Positions 8,849 through 14,997 of a stretch of 18,100 nucleotides of DNA are shown here, in pieces. The position numbers were made by a program, and so were the translations under genes. The notes beneath the pieces are model-generated. The model saw only the letters and a program-made list of their open reading frames with translations. It searched no databases and had not been told where the DNA came from. Origin of the DNA: an uncultured Chitinophagaceae bacterium (lineage in GTDB: Bacteria > Bacteroidota > Bacteroidia > Chitinophagales > Chitinophagaceae); the NCBI GenBank assembly GCA_934502905.1, contig CAKSVK010000066.1, positions 1 through 18,100 of the forward strand, given 5' to 3'. Numbering within the stretch: the stretch's first letter is position 1; every line of letters starts with the position of its first letter.

Positions 8849-9112
8849 ATGGAAAAAGAACAATTAAAACAGAAGTTGAAAGAACAAATCATACAGTTTT
8901 TAAACCTTACCAATGTGAAGCCGGAAGATATAAAGGATGATGAGCCTTTATTTGGAGAAGGACTGGGACTGGATTCGATCGATTCAATTGAGCTGATCGT
9001 GCTTCTGTCACGCGAATATGGCATCAACATACAGGATCCGAAAGAGGGAAGAAAAATACTGGTGAATGTGAATACTATGGTAGATTATATAGTGGAACAC
9101 CGAACCAAATAA
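8849..9112 (+). CDS. Acyl carrier protein
   Basis: 87 residues, acidic. The phosphopantetheine site is clear: Ser43 in LGLDSIDSIEL, with helix II continuing IELIVLLSREYG as in type II acyl carrier proteins. It carries growing acyl chains as thioesters in the cytoplasm. It starts 12 bases after the permease stop and ends 11 bases before the ketosynthase, so it is almost certainly the dedicated carrier for the ketosynthase pair and not the housekeeping AcpP, which normally sits next to fabF. Confidence 0.95.
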   Translation: MEKEQLKQKLKEQIIQFLNLTNVKPEDIKDDEPLFGEGLGLDSIDSIELIVLLSREYGINIQDPKEGRKILVNVNTMVDYIVEHRTK

Positions 9113-9123
9113 TATAAGCTGTT

Positions 9124-10311
9124 TTGTCTGAGATAGTAGTTACGGGATTGGGAGTCATCAGCGCTGTTGGCAAAAATCTGGCTGAAAACCGGCAGGCGCT
9201 GATCAATGGGGATTGTGGTATTACTGATCTTTCCATGTTCCCTACACGATATGCAGGTTTGCGCCCCTGCGGCGAAATAAAAACCGATACGGAGACATTG
9301 AAACAGCAGCTCCTGGCTGGGGAAAAGGGCGTTACCAGAACATCCCTGCTGGCGTTGCAGGCATTTGATGAGGCGGTGGCAGATGCCGGCATCACACCAG
9401 CGCAGCTAGCAGGAAGTGACACTGCGCTTATTGGCGCCAGCACGGTAGGCGGCATGTGCCTGACCGATGAGCTCTATCATGACGCCAATAAAAAATCAGA
9501 TGGCTCTGAATACCTGGCAGAATATGATTGCTCCTCGCCGTCGCTCTACCTGCAAAAGAGATACCAGGTCGGTGGCGTGATCAACTCTATCAATACAGCC
9601 TGTTCCTCTTCGGCCAATGCTATTATGTATGGGGCAAGGCTGCTAAAGCATGGCTTATGTAAACGAGTGATCGCCGGCGGCACCGATAGCCTGGCGAAGT
9701 TTACCATCAATGGTTTTAATGCCCTGCATATTCTTTCTCCCGAAAAATGTACGCCTTTTGATAAGAACAGGCAGGGGCTGAACCTGGGAGAAGGCGCCGC
9801 CTTCCTGGTGCTGGAAAAGCGGGAAGATGTCGGGAGCAGGAAGATATACGCTGTCCTTAAAGGATATGGCAACAGTAATGACGCTTTTCATCCTTCGTCT
9901 TTGTCGGATGACGGTATCGGACCACAGTTGGCCATGCGGCAGGCATTGCGCGAAGCCGCACTGGCACCGGAAGCAGTCGATTTTATTGTGACGCATGGTA
10001 CTGCTACAGAAAACAATGACCTGGTGGAAAGTATTGCCATGCTGCAGGTATTCGGAAAACCGCCTGCCTTTATTTCTACGAAGGCCCATATCGGACATAC
10101 CCTTGGCGCTGCCGGCGCTATGGGGGCTGTTGCCGGCATCCTGGGCCTTTATCACCAGGAGGCATACCCGGCCATACATTTTCAGGATCCTATAGAAGCT
10201 ACCGGGCTCATCCCTTTGCTCCATTACAAGCAACAGGTATTGAAGCATGCGATGACAAATTCATTCGGGTTCGGAGGTAATTGCAGTTCCCTGATTTTTT
10301 CCGCGTTGTAG
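9124..10311 (+). CDS. Beta-ketoacyl-ACP synthase, active (KS-alpha type)
   Basis: 395 residues, thiolase-fold condensing enzyme that extends acyl chains on an acyl carrier protein with malonyl units. The start must be TTG 9124: the frame has a stop at 9115-9117 and the protein reaches the conserved IVVTGLGVISAVG within three residues. The catalytic set is complete: nucleophile Cys160 in NTACSSSA, His291 in VTHGTATENND, Lys320 and His325 in STKAHIGHTLGAAGA, and the glycine-rich GFGGN near the end. The HGTATENND form differs from the usual HGTGTxxGD of FabF and is seen in specialised synthases. It sits between an acyl carrier protein and a catalytically dead homologue, the arrangement of type II polyketide and aryl-polyene (ApeO/ApeC-like) systems. 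Product unknown. Confidence 0.93.
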   Translation: MSEIVVTGLGVISAVGKNLAENRQALINGDCGITDLSMFPTRYAGLRPCGEIKTDTETLKQQLLAGEKGVTRTSLLALQAFDEAVADAGITPAQLAGSDTALIGASTVGGMCLTDELYHDANKKSDGSEYLAEYDCSSPSLYLQKRYQVGGVINSINTACSSSANAIMYGARLLKHGLCKRVIAGGTDSLAKFTINGFNALHILSPEKCTPFDKNRQGLNLGEGAAFLVLEKREDVGSRKIYAVLKGYGNSNDAFHPSSLSDDGIGPQLAMRQALREAALAPEAVDFIVTHGTATENNDLVESIAMLQVFGKPPAFISTKAHIGHTLGAAGAMGAVAGILGLYHQEAYPAIHFQDPIEATGLIPLLHYKQQVLKHAMTNSFGFGGNCSSLIFSAL

Positions 10312-10342
10312 TATTTTTGAAAATATAACAGCAGTTCACTAC

Positions 10343-11362
10343 ATGTATATACACAAGACAAATTGTATTTCGGCACAGCAGACATTCGGGAACATTGACC
10401 TGCAAACCCTGGCGCCTGCTGTTGAAAACAAGCTGTTCGCAAAAGAGCCGGTATATGAAGGCGTACCTCCCGGCATGCTTCGCAGGATGGGGCGTGCTGT
10501 GAGGATGGGTGTCGGTTGCGCATTACCGTTGGTCAAAGATCAGCAGCCGGATGGGATCATCATCGGAACGGCGAACGGAGGAATGGAGGACTGTATAAAG
10601 TTCCTGAACCAGATCATGGATTACGAAGAGGGGATGCTCACCCCCGGCAACTTTGTGCAGAGTACGGCTAATGCTACCGCCGCTCAGCTCGGCTTGATGA
10701 CGGCCAACAGAAAATACAATATCACACATGTGCATAAAGGACTGGCTTTTGAAAATGCCGTGCTCGACGCTATGATGTTGTTGAAAGAAAACCCGGGCTT
10801 TAACCTGCTGCTGGAAGGGCTGGATGAAATTTCAACCTACAACTACAATATTGATTACCTGGATGGCTGGTACAAGGAAGATCTGACTGCTAATGCAGGG
10901 TTGTATAACGTTGATTCAAAAGGAACGATGGCAGGAGAAGGGGCTGCTGCATTTTGGGTGAGTGATCAGCCGGAACGGGCGTTGACAAAGATCAGCGCAG
11001 TGCAGCTGTTGCATACGGAAGATGTGGCAGCTGTAAGTTCTTTTTTGCAGCATTTTGTAAAATCTCATCTTCCGGAAGGAACATCAATAGATATATTGAT
11101 AGCCGGGGAAAACGGCGATAACCGTTACCGGCATTATTACGAAGCTGCATATGATCTTTTCGATACAGCCACTATTGTGCGTTATAAGCATATGTTTGGG
11201 GAGTTTGGCACCAGCGCTGCCCTGGCGTTATGGCTGGCCTGCCAGCCTGCTTTTCCTGCTCACGCCATAAAACAACGGAGGGATGCAGATCCGAAATATA
11301 CCCTGATCTACAATATGTATCATAAAAACCAGCATGGTGTGATGTTGGTAGAACGGTTGTGA
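10343..11362 (+). CDS. Degenerate ketosynthase, chain-length-factor-like partner
   Basis: 339 residues, homologous to ketosynthases but shorter than the ~400 usual. Recognisable KS stretches include PPGMLRRMGRA, GIIIGTANGGMEDCIKFLNQ (72-90), TPGNFVQSTANATAAQLGL (100-118) and MAGEGAAAF (196-204). The catalytic residues are lost: the nucleophile region reads HVHKGLAFEN with no Cys (Gly133 or a neighbour in its place), the first His is replaced around Gly255 (AGENGDN), and the second reads FGEFG with Glu287 for His, while Lys282 remains. The C-terminal GFGG loop is also gone. This matches chain-length-factor subunits that pair with an active ketosynthase and shape the product cavity. It follows the active enzyme by 31 bases. 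That the two form a heterodimer is inferred. Confidence 0.87.
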   Translation: MYIHKTNCISAQQTFGNIDLQTLAPAVENKLFAKEPVYEGVPPGMLRRMGRAVRMGVGCALPLVKDQQPDGIIIGTANGGMEDCIKFLNQIMDYEEGMLTPGNFVQSTANATAAQLGLMTANRKYNITHVHKGLAFENAVLDAMMLLKENPGFNLLLEGLDEISTYNYNIDYLDGWYKEDLTANAGLYNVDSKGTMAGEGAAAFWVSDQPERALTKISAVQLLHTEDVAAVSSFLQHFVKSHLPEGTSIDILIAGENGDNRYRHYYEAAYDLFDTATIVRYKHMFGEFGTSAALALWLACQPAFPAHAIKQRRDADPKYTLIYNMYHKNQHGVMLVERL

Positions 11363-11469
11363 GTGACAGGGGCGTATTTCGGCATTTATCTTTCGAGGCT
11401 TCCTGCCTGCAGAAGGTTGGAAACATTTGCTGAAAACATTGTTATTTATTCCTGTTCAAAAAATACCAA

Positions 11470-11477
11470 TAACTTTG
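11470..11477 (+). promoter_or_regulatory. Bacteroidota -7 box upstream of the Cys-rich small protein
   Basis: TAACTTTG matches TAnnTTTG exactly, five bases before the ATG at 11483. This would give an almost leaderless transcript. A -33 TTTG at proper spacing is not visible. Confidence 0.4.
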
Positions 11478-11482
11478 TGGGG

Positions 11483-11827
11483 ATGAAATTTACAGCCGTC
11501 ATACTGATATGGGTAACCATGCTGCTGGTATTGAAGCCGGGGGCTGGGTTGTCCTTGTATGAAAGAGAGGCTGCCGGAGTGTGCTGTGATAATATATCCT
11601 GTGAGAAAGAAATGGAAGCGCGCGTTCCTGCAGGGGAAGAAGATTGTTGTGGCGACTTCTGTAATCCCTTTCAGATGTGCTGTTCCCATATTGTATTTTA
11701 TCCTTCAGTTGACCTGTTAGCAGTAAATGAAGAGCATAAAGAAACAGAGAAGGCCTATCGTTATCCTGTTGTGACGGTACATTCAAATTACGCTTCTGAT
11801 TTTTGGCAACCTCCCCGGTTGGTGTAA
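11483..11827 (+). CDS. Small secreted Cys-rich protein, DUF6660-like
   Basis: 114 residues from the ATG at 11483. The frame is open further upstream to 11363, but only the later start gives a signal peptide (MKFTAVILIWVTMLLVLKPG). The mature part has eight cysteines, including three CC pairs (34-35, 55-56, 66-67), in the pattern CCxxxxC and DCCGDFCNPFQMCC, and ends with DFWQPPRLV. Bacteroidota genomes carry small Cys-rich exported proteins of this shape (DUF6660 family, assigned by eye) near TonB-dependent receptors and metal-efflux genes, and here a receptor and a Zn/Cd-type ATPase follow. The cysteines could bind a soft metal in the periplasm. Molecular function is not established. Confidence 0.75.
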   Translation: MKFTAVILIWVTMLLVLKPGAGLSLYEREAAGVCCDNISCEKEMEARVPAGEEDCCGDFCNPFQMCCSHIVFYPSVDLLAVNEEHKETEKAYRYPVVTVHSNYASDFWQPPRLV

Positions 11828-12093
11828 TTATTTTTATATTCTTGTTCATTATTCCACGGGTATGTATGGACAAAGAAGGATCGCTGAAATGTAATTTTTA
11901 CGGATCCCTTTAGGAGGATAATAACCATCAGGGACATTAAATAAAAAAGGTTATGTTCCCTGACCGTTGAATGATTTGCAAAGGCGGCTATTTTTTTACA
12001 AACCGGATGTGCTTTACTGTTATGAATGCACGTTTTATCCTCCCGTTTAAGCCGGTATACAAATAAGTTAACTAAAAATTCTTAAAGCAAGAC
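11828..12093 (+). promoter_or_regulatory. 266-base untranslated region with possible leader structure before the TonB receptor
   Basis: No gene is visible here. A hairpin can form between 11928-11937 and 11953-11963 (10 pairs, one bulged T, 15-base loop), nested inside a longer-range perfect 9-base pairing between 11913-11921 (GGAGGATAA) and 12035-12043 (TTATCCTCC). There is no T-run after the hairpin, so it is not a simple terminator. I do not recognise a cobalamin or other known riboswitch core. Function is speculative. Confidence 0.3.
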
Positions 12094-14250
12094 ATGAAGT
12101 ATATCATTTCGGGCATATGCCTGTGTTGTATGGTGTTGGCAACAAAGGCACAGCATACATTTAGCGGTATTATACAAGATGCAGAAACTGCAGCGCCGCT
12201 GCACGGGGCAAGTGTGATATGGAAAGAACAAAACAAGACTATTATATCTGATGCGGATGGTAAAATAACTTTTGAAAACATACCTGAGGGCAGTAACAGC
12301 TTTGAAATAAGCTATATAGGATACAAAAAGAAAACAGAAAAGTTTTCTTTCCCGGTTTCATCCGGCATGCCGGTGATCATATTACTGGAGCATGATCATG
12401 AACACGAGGAAGAGGAAATAATTGTGACAGCTACCAGAACCAGCCGTACCATAGCCAACCTGCCTACGCGTACGGAAGTGATTTCCGGGGAGGAGCTGGA
12501 AGAAAAAGCAAATATGAAACCCGGCGATATCCGGATGATGTTGAGTGAGAGCACCGGGATCCAGACGCAACAGACCTCTGCTACCTCTTTTAATGCGGGT
12601 ATACGTATACAGGGACTGGATGGCCGCTATACCCAGATGCTTCGTGACGGCTATCCGTTGTATGCAGGATTTTCCGGTGGGCTGTCTTTGCTTCAGGTCG
12701 CACCTCTTGATCTAAAGCAGGTTGAAGTCATCAAAGGCTCTTCCTCTACATTATACGGCGGAGGTGCTATTGCAGGATTGGTAAACCTTGTTTCCAAAAC
12801 TCCGGGAAAGGAAAGGGAGCTTAATTTCCTGGCCAACGGAACTTCTGCAGGCGGACTGGATCTCAGTGGATTTTACCGTCAGCGTTACGGAAAGCTGGGC
12901 ATGACAATGTTTGCTTCCCGGAACAGCAGCAGACCTTTTGACCCTGCCGGCATTGGCTTGACCGCTATTCCCAAATTTGAACGATATACGGTTAATCCCC
13001 GTTTGTTTATATATGGGAAGAAAACAACGGCGGATATGGGTATCAGCTATATTACAGAAGACAGGATCGGCGGTGATATCAACTATATCAAACATGGCGG
13101 CTCGGGTTATTTTGAACAAAACAATACTGACCGTATAACTACCCAGATAGGAGTTGCACATAAAGTGGGTAATGACGCAACCCTGCAATTGAAAACCAGC
13201 TATAGCTGGTTTGACCGGTCGATCGGTATACCCGGCTACACGTTTGATGCATTACAACAATCTTCTTTTACGGAGCTCACATGGAACAGCAAAAGAGAAA
13301 ATACGGATTGGGTAATAGGTGCCAATTTTATTACGGATAAGTTAAGTGAAAAGCTACATCCTTCAGAACCTTTGCGCGACTATCGCTATAATACCCTGGG
13401 GATATTTGCGCAGAATGCATGGTCCGTCACAGATAAGTTTACCCTGGAGACAGGATTGCGTGGTGATTATGTAAGTGAATACGGCTTTGAAATTTTACCA
13501 AGGGTGTCGGCAATGTACAGGGTTACCAGCCAGGTGACGACACGGTTGGGCGGTGGTTATGGTTATAAGACTCCCACTATATTTACGGAAGAAGCAGAAA
13601 GAAGACAGTTCCGTTATATCATGCCGGTTGATATCAATAAAACCAGGAATGAGCGTTCTGTAGGTGGTAATTGGGATATTAATTACAGAACTCAGTTCGG
13701 AGAAGTGGGTTTTAGTATAAACCATATGTTCTTTTATACCCGGTTGAACAGACCTTTGGTACTGGTGAACACGGGAGCAGGCGAATGGAGCTTTGAGAAC
13801 GCTGCCGGTCATATTGATACCAAAGGAATGGAAACCAATATTAAGCTTATTTATAATGATTTTAAGCTGTTTATCGGGTATACCTATACGGATGCCAATA
13901 CGCATTTTTCCGCCAGGCAATGGCTTCCTCTTACGGCAAGGCATAGACTGAATAATGTTTTGATGTATGAGGTAGAAGAGAAATGGAAAATCGGGCTGGA
14001 AGCATATTACTATAGCCGGCAACAGTTAAACGACGGCAGCTATGGAAAGCCTTACTGGATCACTGGTTTTATGATAGAGAAGCTGTGGGAGCATTTCTCG
14101 CTGTTTATCAACTTTGAAAACTTTACAAACACACGGCAAACCCGGTTTGATACAATTTATACCGGTTCTATCGAAAACCCGGAGTTCAGGGACATATATG
14201 CGCCGGTGGATGGATTTGTAGTAAATGGTGGCATTAAAATAAAACTTTAG
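12094..14250 (+). CDS. TonB-dependent outer-membrane receptor, probable metal or metallophore transporter
   Basis: 718 residues. Signal peptide 1-20 (ends ATKAQ), a carboxypeptidase-regulatory-like beta domain (about 22-98, with GxTxxE-like turns and FEISYIGYKKK), a charged His/Glu-rich linker HDHEHEEEE (100-108), a TonB-box-like EEIIVTATR (107-115), the plug with IRIQGLDGRYTQMLRDG and VEVIKGSSSTLYGGGAIAGLVNLVSK landmarks, and a beta-barrel to the C-terminus (ends GGIKIKL). It takes up a ligand across the outer membrane using TonB energy. The His-rich linker and the flanking Cys-rich protein and Zn/Cd-type ATPase point to a metal-linked substrate; cobalamin or siderophore uptake cannot be excluded. 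It is followed by a strong terminator, so it is transcribed apart from the ATPase genes. Confidence 0.93.
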   Translation: MKYIISGICLCCMVLATKAQHTFSGIIQDAETAAPLHGASVIWKEQNKTIISDADGKITFENIPEGSNSFEISYIGYKKKTEKFSFPVSSGMPVIILLEHDHEHEEEEIIVTATRTSRTIANLPTRTEVISGEELEEKANMKPGDIRMMLSESTGIQTQQTSATSFNAGIRIQGLDGRYTQMLRDGYPLYAGFSGGLSLLQVAPLDLKQVEVIKGSSSTLYGGGAIAGLVNLVSKTPGKERELNFLANGTSAGGLDLSGFYRQRYGKLGMTMFASRNSSRPFDPAGIGLTAIPKFERYTVNPRLFIYGKKTTADMGISYITEDRIGGDINYIKHGGSGYFEQNNTDRITTQIGVAHKVGNDATLQLKTSYSWFDRSIGIPGYTFDALQQSSFTELTWNSKRENTDWVIGANFITDKLSEKLHPSEPLRDYRYNTLGIFAQNAWSVTDKFTLETGLRGDYVSEYGFEILPRVSAMYRVTSQVTTRLGGGYGYKTPTIFTEEAERRQFRYIMPVDINKTRNERSVGGNWDINYRTQFGEVGFSINHMFFYTRLNRPLVLVNTGAGEWSFENAAGHIDTKGMETNIKLIYNDFKLFIGYTYTDANTHFSARQWLPLTARHRLNNVLMYEVEEKWKIGLEAYYYSRQQLNDGSYGKPYWITGFMIEKLWEHFSLFINFENFTNTRQTRFDTIYTGSIENPEFRDIYAPVDGFVVNGGIKIKL

Positions 14251-14261
14251 AGAAGAAGAAC

Positions 14262-14308
14262 GGATCCGGTCAGCAGGTGGAACTGTTGGCCGGATTTTAA
14301 TTTTTTAC
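14262..14308 (+). terminator. Rho-independent terminator after the TonB receptor
   Basis: Bases 14264-14276 pair with 14283-14295 over 13 positions (11 Watson-Crick plus two G-U) with a 6-base loop, followed by TTTTAATTTTTT. It lies 12 bases after the receptor stop codon and separates the receptor from the methyltransferase-ATPase pair. Confidence 0.85.
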
Positions 14309-14335
14309 GTATGAGATGATTCATTATCACCCCCG

Positions 14336-14343
14336 TAACTTTG
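14336..14343 (+). promoter_or_regulatory. Bacteroidota -7 box for the methyltransferase-ATPase pair
   Basis: TAACTTTG is an exact TAnnTTTG match, placed after the terminator and 51 bases before the ATG at 14395. Position and match support a separate promoter for the two metal genes. No TTTG is seen at the expected -33 spacing. Confidence 0.5.
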
Positions 14344-14394
14344 CAATAGCATTGCATGCTTTCCGCTTCTAATTTTGTTTATAAATCTTATGTT

Positions 14395-14997
14395 ATGAGC
14401 GGATGGCTGCCGGTAATGTTGCTGGTTTATTTTATCCTGTTTTTGGGTGTGGCGTTTGTATGGAAAACGATCATTACAGCCCGGAAGATAAAGAAAAGTC
14501 CATTGGTATTGCCAAAGGATGACAGCGCTTATGGCCTGATCGGGTTTTATTTTAAGCTGATACTGATCGCGTTGTTCCTGTATGTATCAGTATATGCCAT
14601 TTTCCCGAAGTTATATTTTTCTTTTTTGCCCTTTAACGTGTTACACAACAGGTGGGTAATATATGCAGGACTCTGCCTGTTGCTGATTTCATTTATATGG
14701 ACGGTTGCCGCCCAGCAGCAGATGCAGGATTCCTGGCGGATAGGCATTGATCATGAAACCCCGACGGTACTGGTTACGGATGGTTTGTTCGCGATTTCAC
14801 GCAACCCGGTTTTCCTGGGAATGATCACCAGCCTGCTGGGGTTATTTCTGGTAACACCCAATGCCATTACCCTGTTGTTCCTGGTAGTGGGATATGTATT
14901 GATACAGGTACAGATCAGGCTGGAGGAGGAGTTTTTGCAAAAGCAACATGGAACAACCTATATTGAATACAGGCAAAAGACTAAAAGACTGATATAA
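14395..14997 (+). CDS. Membrane methyltransferase of the ICMT/PEMT family, CzcN-like
   Basis: 200 residues from the ATG at 14395, which opens directly into a membrane span (WLPVMLLVYFILFLGVAFV). An ATG 13 codons upstream (14356) is possible but sits only ~6 bases from the predicted transcription start. There are four or five membrane spans (about 4-23, 50-70, 88-105, 139-172). The C-terminal part has the isoprenylcysteine methyltransferase/phospholipid methyltransferase signature: SRNPVFLGM (135-143), then RLEEEFLQKQHGTTYIEY (175-192), which form the S-adenosylmethionine and substrate site in this family. Bacteria make no prenylated CAAX proteins, so the substrate is unknown. Related proteins (CzcN, NccN) occur in cobalt-zinc-cadmium resistance operons. 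Its stop codon shares a base with the start of the ATPase, so the two are translationally coupled. Confidence 0.85.
   Translation: MSGWLPVMLLVYFILFLGVAFVWKTIITARKIKKSPLVLPKDDSAYGLIGFYFKLILIALFLYVSVYAIFPKLYFSFLPFNVLHNRWVIYAGLCLLLISFIWTVAAQQQMQDSWRIGIDHETPTVLVTDGLFAISRNPVFLGMITSLLGLFLVTPNAITLLFLVVGYVLIQVQIRLEEEFLQKQHGTTYIEYRQKTKRLI

Noticed and set aside
9655..10248. 197-codon minus-strand open frame inside the ketosynthase
   Set aside because: It lies fully opposite a gene with intact catalytic motifs and has no recognisable protein features.
8849..10311. Housekeeping acpP-fabF pair
   Set aside because: No fabD, fabG or rnc neighbours, a dead ketosynthase paralogue and an exporter are attached, and the ketosynthase has HGTATENND in place of the usual FabF motif; a specialised role fits better.
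11363..11482. Longer 154-residue version of the Cys-rich small protein
   Set aside because: The first 40 residues carry no signal and would bury the signal peptide that starts at 11483; an exact -7 box also lies inside that stretch.
11828..12093. Cobalamin riboswitch before the TonB receptor
   Set aside because: I see no B12-box-like conserved core in this gap, so a named riboswitch class cannot be supported.
13495..14022. 175-codon minus-strand open frame inside the TonB receptor
   Set aside because: It is opposite the beta-barrel part of a clear receptor gene and shows no domain or signal of its own.
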